From Pseudomonas sp. (GTDB lineage Bacteria > Pseudomonadota > Gammaproteobacteria > Pseudomonadales > Pseudomonadaceae), in NCBI GenBank assembly GCA_022448005.1, contig JAKUTK010000008.1:56196-120195 (forward strand): 64,000 nucleotides of DNA, read 5' to 3'. Position 1 is the stretch's first letter. Each line of letters opens with the position of its first letter. Under the pieces are notes generated by a model. That model was not told where the DNA came from. It was given only the letters and a program-made list of their open reading frames with translations, and did not search any database. Below, piece after piece: positions 43,905 through 54,763 of this stretch. Position numbers and translations under genes: made by a program.

Positions 43905-44774
43905 ATGGCAGAGATCACTGCAGCCCTGGTTAAAGAACTGCGCGAGCGCACTGGCCAAGGCATGATGGATTGCAAAAAGGCACTCACCGCTGCTGGTGGC
44001 GACATCGAGAAAGCCATTGATGACATGCGTGCTGCGGGTGCCATCAAGGCCGCCAAGAAGGCTGGCAACATCGCTGCAGAAGGCGCTATTGCGGTTAAAG
44101 TTGCTGATGACAACAAGCGTGCCGTGATTATCGAAGTCAACTCGCAGACCGACTTTCTGGCCCTGCAGGACGACTTCAAGAATTTCGTCAGCAACAGCGT
44201 CGAGAAGGCTTTTGCCGAGAAGATGACCGATGCTGCGCCGCTGGTTGCAGCTCAGGAAACTGATCGTGAAGCGCTGGTTGCCAAGTGCGGAGAGAACGTC
44301 AATATCCGCCGCCTGACTACCGTTGAGGCGGATCTGGTAGGTGCTTATCTGCACGGTCACCGTATCGGTGTGCTCGTTGCGCTGAAGGGTGGTAGCGTTG
44401 AGCTGGCGAAGGAAATCGCCATGCACGTCGCTGCTAGCAACCCGCAGTTCCTGGATCCGTCGCAGGTCTCCGAAGAGGCTGTTGCAAAGGAAAAGGAAAT
44501 CTTCCTGGCATTGAACGAAGACAAGATCAAAGGCAAGCCGGCCGAAATCGTCGAGAAGATGGTTGCAGGCCGTATCAGCAAGTTTCTTGCTGAAGCCAGC
44601 CTTGTCGAACAGGCCTTCGTCAAGGATCCGGACGTCAAGGTCGGTGAGCTGGCTAAGAAGGCTGGTGCCGAAATCGTTTCCTTCGTGCGTTACGAAGTAG
44701 GTGAAGGCATCGAGCGCGCCGAGGTCGACTTTGCTGCTGAAGTCGCCGCTCAGGTAGCTGCCACCAAGCAATAA
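43905..44774 (+). CDS. tsf: Translation elongation factor Ts
   Basis: A 289-residue protein with the N-terminal UBA-like domain carrying the signature LRERTGQGMMDCKKAL at about 11-26, the dimerisation and core domains (VIIEVNSQTDFLA, GVLVALKGG) and the C-terminal module. EF-Ts exchanges GDP for GTP on EF-Tu. The ATG at 43905 follows gaggat. It is closed by a weak hairpin at 44793. Confidence 0.98.
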   Translation: MAEITAALVKELRERTGQGMMDCKKALTAAGGDIEKAIDDMRAAGAIKAAKKAGNIAAEGAIAVKVADDNKRAVIIEVNSQTDFLALQDDFKNFVSNSVEKAFAEKMTDAAPLVAAQETDREALVAKCGENVNIRRLTTVEADLVGAYLHGHRIGVLVALKGGSVELAKEIAMHVAASNPQFLDPSQVSEEAVAKEKEIFLALNEDKIKGKPAEIVEKMVAGRISKFLAEASLVEQAFVKDPDVKVGELAKKAGAEIVSFVRYEVGEGIERAEVDFAAEVAAQVAATKQ

Positions 44775-44792
44775 GGCGCTTCTGCTGTCCTC

Positions 44793-44828
44793 AAAGAGGC
44801 TGCCCGCTTACGCGCGCGGCCTCTTTGT
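44793..44828 (+). terminator. Hairpin terminator after tsf
   Basis: The arms aaagaggc and gcctcttt form an 8-bp stem with an 18-base loop that itself contains short pairs (gcccgc, gcgcgc). The trailing T run is short, so termination is likely partial. Confidence 0.6.
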
Positions 44829-44970
44829 CGGATTGGAGGGTTGAAATGTTTTTCGCCAACGCGACGGTCACCGCTTGGCACCAACGCGATACTGCGCTGT
44901 CATAGCGCAGACATTTTTTCCGGCTGCAGGCCAGCCTAGTCATACAAACGCCGCAGGAGAGACAACGCCA

Positions 44971-45714
44971 ATGGCTCAGCAGATGAGTGCACGCAATCCT
45001 CGCTATAAACGCATTCTGCTCAAATTAAGCGGCGAGGCCCTTATGGGGTCCGAGGACTTTGGCATCGATCCCAAGGTGCTCGATCGCATGGCCTTGGAGG
45101 TTGGGCAGCTAGTGGGCATCGGCGTAGAGGTTGGCCTGGTCATTGGCGGCGGCAACCTCTTCCGTGGTGCTGCCTTGTCTGCTGCGGGCATGGACCGTGT
45201 AACTGGCGACCACATGGGCATGCTCGCTACGGTCATGAATTCCCTGGCCATGCGTGACGCCTTGGAGCGCTCAAACATCCCCGCACTGGTCATGTCGGCG
45301 ATTTCGATGGTCGGTGTTACTGACCATTACGACCGCCGCAAGGCGATGCGTCACCTGAAGAGCGGCGAAGTGGTGATCTTCTCCGCGGGCACCGGCAATC
45401 CGTTCTTTACCACCGATTCGGCCGCCTGCCTGCGTGCGATCGAGATTCATGCCGACGTGGTGCTCAAAGCCACCAAGGTTGACGGTGTTTATACGGCGGA
45501 CCCTTTCAAGGATCCGAATGCCGAGAAGTTCGAACAGCTGACTTATGATGATGTGCTTGACCGCAAGCTGGGCGTCATGGACCTGACCGCCATCTGCCTG
45601 TGCCGCGACCACAACATGCCGCTGCGGGTGTTCAATATGAACAAGCCCGGTGCCCTGCTCAATATTGTGCTTGGCGGCGCTGAAGGAACCCTGATCGAGG
45701 AGCAGTATCAATGA
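44971..45714 (+). CDS. pyrH: UMP kinase
   Basis: A 247-residue enzyme of the amino-acid-kinase fold. Signatures are [13 protein letters not shown] near the N-terminus, [16 protein letters not shown] at about 47-62, and [18 protein letters not shown]. It phosphorylates UMP to UDP and is controlled by GTP and UTP. The ATG at 44971 follows gcaggagag; the upstream in-frame start at 44875 adds a tail not found in the family. It overlaps frr by ATGA. Confidence 0.97.
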   Translation: MAQQMSARNPRYKRILLKLSGEALMGSEDFGIDPKVLDRMALEVGQLVGIGVEVGLVIGGGNLFRGAALSAAGMDRVTGDHMGMLATVMNSLAMRDALERSNIPALVMSAISMVGVTDHYDRRKAMRHLKSGEVVIFSAGTGNPFFTTDSAACLRAIEIHADVVLKATKVDGVYTADPFKDPNAEKFEQLTYDDVLDRKLGVMDLTAICLCRDHNMPLRVFNMNKPGALLNIVLGGAEGTLIEEQYQ

Positions 45715-46268
45715 TCAACGAGATCAAGCAAGACGCACAGGAACGCATGAAGAAAACCCTGGAATCGCTGGGGCACGCGTTCGCCAAAATTCGTACCGGT
45801 CGTGCTCATCCGAGTATTCTCGACGGCGTTATGGTGTCCTATTATGGCAGTGACACCCCTCTGCGCCAGATAGCCAACGTAACGGCGGAAGACTCGCGCA
45901 CGCTGGCCCTTACGGTCTTTGATCGAGGCATGATTCAAGCTGTCGAAAAGGCGATCATGACGTCTGATCTCGGACTGAATCCGGCCACTGCCGGCACTAC
46001 CATCCGCGTACCGATGCCTGCGCTTACCGAAGAGACCCGCAAGGGGTACACCAAGCAGGCACGCTCGGAAGCCGAGAATGCTCGTGTCGCCGTGCGCAAC
46101 ATCCGTCGCGATGCCATTGCCCAGCTAAAGGATCTGGTGAAGGAAAAGGAAATCAGCGAAGACGAGGAACGACGCGGGCAGGACGACGTTCAAAAGCTGA
46201 CCGACAAGTACGTTGCGGAGATCGACAAGGCGCTTGAAGGTAAGGAAAACGACCTGATGGCTGTTTGA
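45711..46268 (+). CDS. frr: Ribosome recycling factor
   Basis: A 185-residue protein of exact family length. The N-terminal helix ([42 protein letters not shown]) and the C-terminal helices with [28 protein letters not shown] and [15 protein letters not shown] are diagnostic. With EF-G it splits post-termination ribosomes. It starts within the pyrH stop, and a 158-base gap with no clear structure leads to uppS. Confidence 0.98.
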   Translation: MINEIKQDAQERMKKTLESLGHAFAKIRTGRAHPSILDGVMVSYYGSDTPLRQIANVTAEDSRTLALTVFDRGMIQAVEKAIMTSDLGLNPATAGTTIRVPMPALTEETRKGYTKQARSEAENARVAVRNIRRDAIAQLKDLVKEKEISEDEERRGQDDVQKLTDKYVAEIDKALEGKENDLMAV

Positions 46269-46426
46269 TGTCGCTGTACCGGACTTCGTCCGTACTGCAC
46301 ACGTCGGAGTGCGCCGAGCCAGACAGGTTCGCGGCGCGAGGGGCTAACCAGTCGTATCCCCGGAAGCTGCCGTTGGCGGTTTCTCCCATTGTTCGCAGCG
46401 TGATTGAGCGCAGGTAGAGTCGTTTC

Positions 46427-47188
46427 ATGGATAAGGTCAGGCAGATTGCCGGGCGGAATGTACCCCGTCATGTCGCAGTCATCATGGATGGTAACAATCG
46501 CTGGGCAAAGCGGCGTCTCTTGCCGGGTGTGGCTGGACACAAGGCCGGTGTCGATGCGGTGCGAGCCGTTATCGAGGTCTGCGCCGAAGCAGGTGTCGAG
46601 GTGCTGACGCTGTTTGCCTTCTCCAGTGAGAACTGGCAAAGGCCTGCTGAGGAGGTTGGGGCTCTCATGGAGCTCTTTCTGACTGCTCTGCGCCGCGAAG
46701 CGCGCAAGCTCAATGAAAATGGCATCAGCTTGCGAATCATTGGCGATCGTTCTCGCTTTCATCCGGAGTTGCAGGCGGCGATGCTTGAGGCCGAGAAGAT
46801 GACCGCGGGAGCTGGCCGTTTCGTGCTTCAAGTGGCCGCCAACTATGGTGGCCAATGGGACATACTTCAGGCCGCACAGCGACTGGCTCGCGAAGCGCAG
46901 GAGGGGCGCCTGAATCCAGATGAGGTAACCCCTGCAGTTTTTCAGCGCTATCTGGCAACTGGTGACATGCCACCGCCGGACCTCTGCATTCGTACCGGCG
47001 GTGAGCGGCGCATCAGCAATTTCCTTTTATGGCAGCTGGCTTACGCTGAGTTGTATTTCTCGGACCTGTTATGGCCCGATTTCAAGCACGACGCAATGCG
47101 TACTGCATTGGCGGATTTCGCCAAGCGTCAACGACGATTTGGTAAGACCGGAGATCAGGTGGAAATAGAGGTTCGAGCTGAATGCTGA
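46427..47188 (+). CDS. uppS: Undecaprenyl diphosphate synthase
   Basis: A 253-residue cis-prenyltransferase. The active-site motif HVAVIMDGNNRWAKRR at about 15-30 holds the catalytic Asp; FAFSSENWQRP and the C-terminal DLCIRTGGERRISNFLLWQLAYAELYFSDLLWPDF complete the signatures. It makes the C55 lipid carrier for peptidoglycan and O-antigen. The last 7 bases overlap cdsA, so the two are coupled. Confidence 0.97.
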   Translation: MDKVRQIAGRNVPRHVAVIMDGNNRWAKRRLLPGVAGHKAGVDAVRAVIEVCAEAGVEVLTLFAFSSENWQRPAEEVGALMELFLTALRREARKLNENGISLRIIGDRSRFHPELQAAMLEAEKMTAGAGRFVLQVAANYGGQWDILQAAQRLAREAQEGRLNPDEVTPAVFQRYLATGDMPPPDLCIRTGGERRISNFLLWQLAYAELYFSDLLWPDFKHDAMRTALADFAKRQRRFGKTGDQVEIEVRAEC

Positions 47189-47997
47189 AGCATCGCATCA
47201 TTACGGCAGCCATCCTTCTTCCGATCGCGCTGATTGGGTTTTTTCTTCTTGAAGGTCTCGCTTTTGCGCTATTCATAGGCCTTGTCGTAGTGCTTGGAGG
47301 CTGGGAGTGGGCGCGTCTAGCAGGTTTCGAGGCTCAGGCGGTCCGGGTTCTTTATGCAGCAGCGGTCGCTCTACTGCTGGCTGGGCTGTATTCGGCTCCC
47401 GCTCTGGCGCCATGGTTGCTCGCGATCAGCGTGGTCTGGTGGCTGGCGGCTGCAGCGTTGGTCGTCAGCTATCCCAGAAGTCAGCGGCATTGGGGTGGGC
47501 GTACCGGCAGTCTGTTTATCGGATTGCTGATTCTGTTGCCCGCCTGGCAGGGTCTGGTTTTGCTGAAACAGTGGCCGCAGGGCAATTGGCTGATCGTTGC
47601 GGTGATGGTTCTGGTTTGGGGCGCTGATATCGGTGCCTATGCGGCTGGCAAGACCTTTGGTCGTCGCAAGCTCGCTCCGCAGGTCAGTCCGGGTAAGAGT
47701 TGGGAGGGAATGATTGGTGGCTTGGTTACCAGCCTGCTGATCACGTTTTCTGTTGGGCTTTATCAGTCCTGGTCCGCACGTGAGCTAGCGCTCGCTCTGC
47801 TGGGTGCGGCTCTGGTGGTGATCATTTCCGTTGTTGGCGATCTGACCGAAAGCATGTTCAAGCGCAGCTCCGGTATCAAGGACAGTAGTCAGCTGCTTCC
47901 AGGGCACGGTGGCGTGATGGATCGTATCGACAGCTTGACCGCTGCGGTGCCCGTATTCACGGTTCTGCTATGGCTCGCCGGCTGGGGTGCATGGTGA
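47182..47997 (+). CDS. cdsA: Phosphatidate cytidylyltransferase
   Basis: A 271-residue inner-membrane enzyme with about eight helices. The family signature is at the C-terminus: [28 protein letters not shown] (about 231-258). It makes CDP-diacylglycerol, the precursor of all phospholipids. The start overlaps uppS by 7 bases and its own end overlaps dxr by 7. Confidence 0.96.
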   Translation: MLKHRIITAAILLPIALIGFFLLEGLAFALFIGLVVVLGGWEWARLAGFEAQAVRVLYAAAVALLLAGLYSAPALAPWLLAISVVWWLAAAALVVSYPRSQRHWGGRTGSLFIGLLILLPAWQGLVLLKQWPQGNWLIVAVMVLVWGADIGAYAAGKTFGRRKLAPQVSPGKSWEGMIGGLVTSLLITFSVGLYQSWSARELALALLGAALVVIISVVGDLTESMFKRSSGIKDSSQLLPGHGGVMDRIDSLTAAVPVFTVLLWLAGWGAW

Positions 47998-49184
47998 GTG
48001 GCCCGCTGCAGGTATCAATTCTTGGCGCGACCGGTTCCATCGGGCTGAGCACGCTGGATGTCATCGCCCGTCATCCCGAGCGTTACCAGGCCTTTGCGCT
48101 TACTGCATTCAGCCGCATCGCCGAGTTGCGGGAGCTGTGCCGACTGCACCGTCCCCGTTATGCCGTAGTGGCCGATAGCAGCAGGGCTCGTGTGCTGCAG
48201 GAGCAACTCGAAAGCGATGGAGTCAAAACGCAGGTGCTGGTTGGTGAGGGTGGTCTGAGTGAGGTTGCAGCGCACCCCGAGGTCGATGTGGTCATGGCCG
48301 CGATTGTTGGTGCGGCCGGCTTGCGCCCGACGCTCTCGGCGGTTCAAGCCAGCAAGCGGGTCCTGTTAGCGAACAAAGAAGCGCTGGTCATGTCCGGCGC
48401 GCTGTTCATGCAGGCGCTACACGACAGCGAGGCGGTGTTGCTGCCCATCGACAGCGAGCACAACGCCATCTTCCAGTGTCTGCCTGGCAATTATGCAGCC
48501 GGCCTGAGCCGTGTCGGCGTCAGGCGAATTATGCTTACCGCCTCAGGTGGGCCGTTCCGTCAACTGCCTCTGGAGCAGCTCGCTGCTGTGTCTGCTGATC
48601 AGGCCTGTGCTCATCCGAACTGGTCCATGGGTCGCAAGATTTCGGTTGATTCGGCGAGCATGATGAACAAGGGGCTTGAGCTCATCGAGGCCTGCTGGCT
48701 GTTCGATGCTCGGCCGGATCAGGTCGAGGTCGTGATTCACCCGCAAAGCGTCATCCACTCGATGGTCGACTACGTCGACGGCTCGGTCTTGGCGCAGCTG
48801 GGTAACCCCGATATGCGCACACCTATTGCACACGCGTTGGCCTGGCCGGAGCGAATCGACTCAGGCGTATCCGCCCTCGATCTGCTTCAGGTGGGCCGTC
48901 TTGACTTCGAAGCGCCCGACCAGCACAGATTTCCATGTCTTCGTATCGCCCGCCAGGCCGCTCAGGACGGCGGGACGGCGCCCGCGATGCTCAATGCTGC
49001 AAACGAGGTGGCTGTGGATGCTTTCCTTAGCGGTCGCATTCGCTTCACTGAAATCGCGAGTATTATCGAGGACGTTCTCGATCAGGAAGCTTCGGTTCCG
49101 GCTCGTTGCCTTGCTGACGTGTTTACCGCCGATACGCAGGCTCGCAAGCTTGCTTCGAGCTGGTTGCAAACCCGCGATCGATAG
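47991..49184 (+). CDS. dxr: 1-deoxy-D-xylulose 5-phosphate reductoisomerase
   Basis: A 397-residue enzyme of the MEP pathway. The NADPH-binding N-terminus [16 protein letters not shown], the middle [15 protein letters not shown] and [15 protein letters not shown] with the metal-binding Asp and Glu, and TASGGPFR are all present. It converts DXP to MEP for isoprenoid synthesis, feeding UppS. ATG at 47991 is four bases before a GTG in frame (MVSG); either could be used. Confidence 0.97.
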   Translation: MVSGPLQVSILGATGSIGLSTLDVIARHPERYQAFALTAFSRIAELRELCRLHRPRYAVVADSSRARVLQEQLESDGVKTQVLVGEGGLSEVAAHPEVDVVMAAIVGAAGLRPTLSAVQASKRVLLANKEALVMSGALFMQALHDSEAVLLPIDSEHNAIFQCLPGNYAAGLSRVGVRRIMLTASGGPFRQLPLEQLAAVSADQACAHPNWSMGRKISVDSASMMNKGLELIEACWLFDARPDQVEVVIHPQSVIHSMVDYVDGSVLAQLGNPDMRTPIAHALAWPERIDSGVSALDLLQVGRLDFEAPDQHRFPCLRIARQAAQDGGTAPAMLNAANEVAVDAFLSGRIRFTEIASIIEDVLDQEASVPARCLADVFTADTQARKLASSWLQTRDR

Positions 49185-49269
49185 TGATCAAAAGTCCCAA
49201 CTTGGCTGTGGCGCTCTGGCATTGGCCGGGCTGACAGACTGCTAAAAGACCTTTCGAGGCAGAGGAAAT

Positions 49270-50622
49270 ATGGGCGCGCTGTACATGATCATTGGCACCC
49301 TCGTGGCGCTGGGTGTACTGGTAACCTTTCACGAGTTCGGGCACTTCTGGGTAGCTCGTCGTTGCGGCGTCAAGGTTCTGCGCTTCTCGGTAGGCTTTGG
49401 TCGGCCGTTGTTGCGCTGGCATGACCGCCAGGGTACCGAGTTCGTTCTCGCCGCGATCCCTCTCGGCGGCTACGTCAAGATGCTCGATGAGCGCGAGGGC
49501 GACGTACCGCCCGCTCTGTTGGGGCAGGCCTTCAACCGCAAAACCGTGAAGCAGCGCTTCGCCATTGTTTCTGCTGGGCCGTTAGCCAACTTCCTGCTTG
49601 CTCTTGTGTTCTTTTGGGCGTTGGCCATGCTGGGCACCGAGCAGGTTCGTCCGGTGGTGGGTGCGGTGGAGGTCGGTAGCCTTGCTGAGCGAGCAGGGCT
49701 GATGCCCGGGCAGGAAATAGTCGAAATCAACGGCAAGCCAACGGCTGGTTGGGCAGAGGTCAACTTACAGCTCATTAGGCGACTAGGTGAAAGCGGGTCG
49801 CTGGAGATGTTGGTGCGCGAGGTTGATGGCGATCAGTCGCAGCGGCTGCAGCTGGAGCTGACGAATTGGCTGAAAGGCGCCGAAGAACCCGACCCGATCG
49901 GTTCGCTGGGCATTCGGCCTTGGCGTCCGGAAATCGCACCGGTGGTTGCCCAGCTGGATCCCGAGGGGCCAGCTCAGGCTGCTGGTGTTCAGCTAGGGGA
50001 TCGTTTGGTCAGTCTCGATGGCGAGGCGCTGACCGAGTGGCAAGCAGTAATAGATCGGGTCAAGCCGCTGGCGGGACGGGCGGTGTTGCTAGGGGTCGAG
50101 CGTGACGGCGAGCAGATTGAGCTGCCCCTGACGCTGGCTGAGCGTGGTGATGGGGATAAGCGTCGGGGTTATCTTGGTGCTGGCGTTGCGGGGGGGGAAT
50201 GGCCACCTGAAATGTTGCGTCAGGTCAGTCATGGTCCTGTCGAAGCTGTTGGTGAAGGGCTTCGTCGCACATGGACAATGAGCGTTCTGACACTGGATTC
50301 GCTTAAGAAAATGCTGTTCGGGGAGCTCTCGGTAAAAAACTTGAGCGGCCCGATAACCATTGCTAAAGTGGCGGGCGCTTCTGCACAGTCGGGCGTGGGC
50401 GACTTCCTGAATTTCCTCGCCTACCTGAGCATAAGTCTTGGGGTACTCAATCTATTGCCTATCCCCGTCCTGGATGGAGGGCATCTGCTCTTCTACCTGG
50501 TCGAGTGGGTCCGTGGACGTCCCTTGTCGGACAGGGTCCAGGGCTGGGGAGTACAGATCGGTATCAGCCTGGTTGTTGGGGTGATGCTGCTTGCGCTGGT
50601 CAACGACCTTGGCCGCCTTTAA
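49270..50622 (+). CDS. rseP: Site-2 protease RseP (regulator of sigma-E protease)
   Basis: A 450-residue inner-membrane zinc protease. The active site is HEFGH near residue 18-22 in the first helix; two PDZ domains lie at about 115-195 and 205-290; the C-terminal LNLLPIPVLDGGHLLFYL holds the Asp zinc ligand. It cleaves anti-sigma factor MucA/RseA to free AlgU/sigma-E. ATG at 49270 follows agaggaaa. bamA follows 69 bases later and is likely co-transcribed. Confidence 0.97.
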   Translation: MGALYMIIGTLVALGVLVTFHEFGHFWVARRCGVKVLRFSVGFGRPLLRWHDRQGTEFVLAAIPLGGYVKMLDEREGDVPPALLGQAFNRKTVKQRFAIVSAGPLANFLLALVFFWALAMLGTEQVRPVVGAVEVGSLAERAGLMPGQEIVEINGKPTAGWAEVNLQLIRRLGESGSLEMLVREVDGDQSQRLQLELTNWLKGAEEPDPIGSLGIRPWRPEIAPVVAQLDPEGPAQAAGVQLGDRLVSLDGEALTEWQAVIDRVKPLAGRAVLLGVERDGEQIELPLTLAERGDGDKRRGYLGAGVAGGEWPPEMLRQVSHGPVEAVGEGLRRTWTMSVLTLDSLKKMLFGELSVKNLSGPITIAKVAGASAQSGVGDFLNFLAYLSISLGVLNLLPIPVLDGGHLLFYLVEWVRGRPLSDRVQGWGVQIGISLVVGVMLLALVNDLGRL

Positions 50623-50691
50623 CCGCCATATACCTTGATGTCGCCGCGCCACGCGCAGGTTCAATTATCAGGTTTGAAAAGAAAGGACTTC

Positions 50692-53055
50692 ATGAAACGT
50701 CTGCTGCTACCTGCGGTAATTTCCGCACTGATGATTGCCGAAGTTCACGCCGAGTCCTTCACCATCTCCGATATACGTGTCAACGGCCTGCAGCGTGTCT
50801 CTGCTGGCAGCGTCTTTGGTGCGTTACCGCTGAACGTCGGTCAGGCAGCTGACGACAGTCGACTGGTCGATGCAACCCGTGCGCTGTTTCGCACCGGTTT
50901 TTTTGAGGACATCCAGCTCGGCCGTGAGGGTGATGTGCTGGTAATCAACGTGGTCGAGCGACCCTCGATTTCCGGCATCGAGATTGATGGTAACAAGGCG
51001 ATCAAGACCGAAGACCTGCTTTCCGGTCTCCAGCAGTCAGGCCTGGCCGAAGGTGAAATCTTCCAGCGCGCCACGCTCGAAGGTGTGCGCAACGAACTGC
51101 AGCGGCAGTATGTTGCTCAGGGGCGTTACTCGGCTACGATCGAAACCGAGGTCGTTCCGCAGCCACGCAACCGCGTCGCGTTGAAGATCAACATCAACGA
51201 AGGCTCCGTCGCGGCTATTAAGCATATCAACGTCGTCGGCAACTCCGTGTTTCCCGACGAAGATCTCTCCGACCTGTTCGAACTGAAGACCAGCAACTGG
51301 TTGTCGTTCTTCCGCAACGACGACAAATACGCGCGCGAGAAGCTGTCCGGTGACCTTGAGCGTCTGCGGTCCTATTACTTGGATCGTGGCTATATCAACA
51401 TGGACATTACCTCCACCCAGGTGTCCATCACGCCAGACAAGAAAGACGTCTATATCACGGTGAACATCGCTGAAGGCGACCGCTATACCGTCAGCGACGT
51501 CAAATTGAGCGGCGATCTGAAAGTGCCGCAGGAAGAGCTGCAATCCTTGCTGTTGGCAAAGGAAGGACAGGTCTTCTCACGAAAGGTGATGACTACCACG
51601 TCGGAGCTGATCACGCGCCGCTTGGGTAATGAGGGTTATACCTTCGCTAACGTCAACGGCGTGCCGGAAACCAACGACGAGGACAACACTGTATCGATCA
51701 CCTTTGTGGTCGATCCGGGCAAGCGTGCCTATGTCAATCGCATCAACTTCCGCGGCAACACCAAGACCGAAGACGAAGTGCTGCGACGCGAGATGCGCCA
51801 GATGGAAGGCGGGTGGGCATCGACCTATCTGATCGACCAGTCCAAGACACGTCTCGAACGGTTGGGCTTCTTCAAAGAAGTGAACGTCGAAACGCCGCAG
51901 GTACCAGGCACCGACGACCAGATCGATGTGAACTACAGCGTCGAAGAGCAGCCGTCTGGCTCGATTATGGCGAGCATCGGATTTGCCCAGAATGCGGGTC
52001 TGATTCTCGGCGGGTCGATCAGTCAGAACAACTTCCTGGGCACCGGTAATCGTGTCAGCGTTGGGCTTACCCGCAGCGAATATCAGTCGCGTTACAACTT
52101 TGGATTTGTAGATCCCTACTGGACCGAAGACGGCGTCAGTCTTGGCTATAACGCCTTCTATCGAACCACTGACTACGACGAGCTGGACTACGACGTTTCA
52201 AGCTACTCGGTCGATAGTCTGGGTGGCGGTGTGAATATCGGTTATCCGATCAGCGAGACTTCGCGGTTGTCGTTTGGTCTGTCCGCGCAGCAGGACACGA
52301 TCGACAGCGGACGCTACACGGTCGATGAGATTTTCGATTTCATCGAGGAAGAGGGCGACAGCTATCTCAACTTCAAGGCGTCGGTCGGTTGGTCCGAGTC
52401 GACGTTGAACCGTGGGGTCCTGGCGACTCGAGGTCATTCGCAGAGCCTGTCGCTGGAAACCACCATTCCAGGCAGCGACTTGTCGTTCTATAAACTCGAT
52501 TACAACGCTCAGCTGTTCGTGCCGGTTACTAAGACCTACACCATGAGGCTGCACACGCAATTGGGTTATGGCGATGCCTATGGCTCGACCTCACGGCTAC
52601 CGTTCTACGAGCACTACTATGCTGGTGGTTTCAACTCGGTTCGTGGCTTCGAAGACAGCAGTCTCGGTCCGCGCAGCACACCGAGCCTTGGCGAGCCTGT
52701 AACCGGGAATGAGGGCACCATTGCCGATCCAGATCAGGATGCGCTGCCCTACGGTGGTAACGTGCTGATCCAGGGCGGAATGGAGCTGCTGTTTCCGATG
52801 CCGTTCGTCAAGGATCAACGCTCGTTGCGCACCTCGGTGTTCTGGGACGTGGGTAACGTCTACGATACGAACTGCCCGTCGGGCTCGGCTAAATGCAGCG
52901 ACATCGATATCGGCGACATGGCCAGTTCGGTCGGTGTCGGTCTGACCTGGATCACTGCTATGGGGCCGCTCAGTTTCAGTCTGGCAATGCCAGTAATGAA
53001 GCCGGACGAAGCGGATACTCAGGTATTCCAGTTCTCGCTGGGCCAAACCTTTTAA
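50692..53055 (+). CDS. bamA: Outer-membrane protein assembly factor BamA
   Basis: A 787-residue Omp85 protein with a Sec signal peptide (residues 1-20, ending HAE), five POTRA domains (from about 22 to 420, first one SFTISDIRVNGLQRVSAGSVF) and a C-terminal 16-stranded barrel. The lid motif VRGFEDSSLGP is at about 660, and the chain ends with Phe as OMP signals require. It inserts beta-barrel proteins into the outer membrane. The ATG at 50692 follows aaaggac. An upstream in-frame ATG at 50635 is rejected because it would disrupt the signal peptide. Confidence 0.97.
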   Translation: MKRLLLPAVISALMIAEVHAESFTISDIRVNGLQRVSAGSVFGALPLNVGQAADDSRLVDATRALFRTGFFEDIQLGREGDVLVINVVERPSISGIEIDGNKAIKTEDLLSGLQQSGLAEGEIFQRATLEGVRNELQRQYVAQGRYSATIETEVVPQPRNRVALKININEGSVAAIKHINVVGNSVFPDEDLSDLFELKTSNWLSFFRNDDKYAREKLSGDLERLRSYYLDRGYINMDITSTQVSITPDKKDVYITVNIAEGDRYTVSDVKLSGDLKVPQEELQSLLLAKEGQVFSRKVMTTTSELITRRLGNEGYTFANVNGVPETNDEDNTVSITFVVDPGKRAYVNRINFRGNTKTEDEVLRREMRQMEGGWASTYLIDQSKTRLERLGFFKEVNVETPQVPGTDDQIDVNYSVEEQPSGSIMASIGFAQNAGLILGGSISQNNFLGTGNRVSVGLTRSEYQSRYNFGFVDPYWTEDGVSLGYNAFYRTTDYDELDYDVSSYSVDSLGGGVNIGYPISETSRLSFGLSAQQDTIDSGRYTVDEIFDFIEEEGDSYLNFKASVGWSESTLNRGVLATRGHSQSLSLETTIPGSDLSFYKLDYNAQLFVPVTKTYTMRLHTQLGYGDAYGSTSRLPFYEHYYAGGFNSVRGFEDSSLGPRSTPSLGEPVTGNEGTIADPDQDALPYGGNVLIQGGMELLFPMPFVKDQRSLRTSVFWDVGNVYDTNCPSGSAKCSDIDIGDMASSVGVGLTWITAMGPLSFSLAMPVMKPDEADTQVFQFSLGQTF

Positions 53056-53102
53056 TCATCTGGAGCCTTGCTCCAGCGCATTCCTGAAGAGTGGTATATA
53101 CC

Positions 53103-53606
53103 GTGCGTAAGTTGACCCAATTGCTTGTCATTGCCGCTGCTCTAGCAGCGACCCCCGCATTTGCTGAGATGAAAATAGCGGTAATGAACTATCAGATGGC
53201 TCTGCTCGAATCGGACGCAGCCAAGCGCTATTCGGTCGACGCAGAAAAGAAGTTCGGGCCACAGCTGGAGAAGCTTAAAGGGCTGGAGAGTGACGCTAAG
53301 CGTATCCAGGACCGTCTGGGCAAAGATGGCGATAAGATGCAGCAGGCTGAACGTGAGCGTCTTGAGCTTGAATTCAAGCAAAAGGCTCGCGACTTCCAGT
53401 TTCTGTCGAAAGAGCTGAACGAGTCTAAAGCGTCCGCTGATCGTGACATGCTCAAGCAGCTCAAGCCTAAGCTGGACAAGGCGGTCGAAGAGGTAATCAA
53501 AAAGGGTGACTATGATCTGGTGCTTGAGCGTGGCGCGGTCGTCGATGTCAAGCCGCAATACGACATTACCCGCCAGGTCATTGAGCGCATGAATCAGTTG
53601 CGCTAA
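53103..53606 (+). CDS. ompH: Periplasmic OMP chaperone Skp/OmpH
   Basis: A 167-residue periplasmic protein: signal peptide ending ATPAFA at about 22, then a short beta start ([21 protein letters not shown]), a long coiled-coil (about 50-125, [36 protein letters not shown]) and a C-terminal beta closing strand. It holds unfolded OMPs for BamA. The start is probably GTG 53103; another GTG at 53091 is in frame but would lengthen the signal peptide oddly. It overlaps lpxD by one base (TAATG). Confidence 0.93.
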   Translation: MRKLTQLLVIAAALAATPAFAEMKIAVMNYQMALLESDAAKRYSVDAEKKFGPQLEKLKGLESDAKRIQDRLGKDGDKMQQAERERLELEFKQKARDFQFLSKELNESKASADRDMLKQLKPKLDKAVEEVIKKGDYDLVLERGAVVDVKPQYDITRQVIERMNQLR

Positions 53607-54664
53607 TGAGCAGAGTGGCTTATTCGCTTGGCAACCTGGCCGAACGGCTCGGCGCCGAACTGCGCGGCGATGGCTCGCTGCAGGTGTCAGGCCTGGCGAC
53701 GTTGCAGGATGCTGGCCCTGATCATTTGAGTTTTCTGGCCAATGCGCAGTACCGGAAGTTTCTGGCCTCGACGAAGGCGGGCGGCGTGCTGCTTACCGCC
53801 AAGGATGCCGATGGCTACAACGGTGCCGCATTGGTCGTAGCCAACCCGTATCTTGCCTATGCGCGCATATCGCATCTGTTTGAGAGGCGGCCACTGGCGC
53901 CCACCGGTATCCATCCCACTGCATTCGTCGACCCCAGTGCCTCGGTTGATCCCTCGGCGCGCATTGGTGCTCAGGTGGTGGTTGAGGCAGATGCCTGGGT
54001 GGGCCCCGGGGTGGAGATCGGCGCTCAGTCCTTGGTCGGTGCGCGAAGCCGCATAGGCGCTGGAGGGCGGCTCGCTGCTCGCGTTACCCTTTGCCACGAC
54101 GTAATCATTGGCGAGCGCGTGGTCATTCAGCCCGGTGCGGTGATAGGTGGTGAAGGGTTTGGTTTCGCCAATGAGCAGGGCAGTTGGGAAAAGATTGCTC
54201 AGCTCGGTGGTGTGCGTATCGGTGACGACGTCGAGATTGGCGCCAATACCACCATCGACCGTGGTGCCATATCGGATACGGTTATAGGCAATGGCGTCAA
54301 GCTGGATAACCAGATCATGATCGCGCACAACGTACAGATCGGTGACAACACCGCCATGGCTGGCTGTTCCGGCATTTCTGGTAGCACGAAGATTGGTCGT
54401 AACTGCATGATTGCCGGCGGCGCTGGGCTCGTTGGGCATATCGAGGTCTGCGATAACGTGTTCATCACAGGCATGACCATGGTCACACGGTCGATCACCG
54501 AGCCGGGAAGCTATTCCTCTGGAACGGCCATGCAGCCTGCCGCTGAATGGCGTAAGAGTGCTGCTCGGATTCGTCACCTCGACGACATGGCGCGCAGGCT
54601 GCAGCAGGTAGAAAAGCGCTTGGCTTCCGTGACCCCGCGCGGGGATACGGCTTCTGATGGCTGA
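53606..54664 (+). CDS. lpxD: UDP-3-O-(3-hydroxyacyl)glucosamine N-acyltransferase LpxD
   Basis: A 352-residue enzyme with an N-terminal uridine-binding domain (about 1-100) followed by a left-handed beta-helix of hexapeptide repeats: [35 protein letters not shown] and the later block with [40 protein letters not shown], which contains the catalytic His. It adds the second acyl chain in lipid A synthesis. ATG overlaps the ompH stop. Confidence 0.97.
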   Translation: MSRVAYSLGNLAERLGAELRGDGSLQVSGLATLQDAGPDHLSFLANAQYRKFLASTKAGGVLLTAKDADGYNGAALVVANPYLAYARISHLFERRPLAPTGIHPTAFVDPSASVDPSARIGAQVVVEADAWVGPGVEIGAQSLVGARSRIGAGGRLAARVTLCHDVIIGERVVIQPGAVIGGEGFGFANEQGSWEKIAQLGGVRIGDDVEIGANTTIDRGAISDTVIGNGVKLDNQIMIAHNVQIGDNTAMAGCSGISGSTKIGRNCMIAGGAGLVGHIEVCDNVFITGMTMVTRSITEPGSYSSGTAMQPAAEWRKSAARIRHLDDMARRLQQVEKRLASVTPRGDTASDG

Positions 54665-54763
54665 CCATACCGTCTGATCGCTCCTTTCAGAAGGCCTTTG
54701 CCAGCGGGTCGCTCGGCCATATGGCTGTGCAGGCTCCCATTCTCTTTACGGGCTTTTTTCCAA

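Noticed and set aside
43635..44771. A 378-residue minus-strand ORF
   Set aside because: Antisense to rpsB and tsf; both sense genes are certain.
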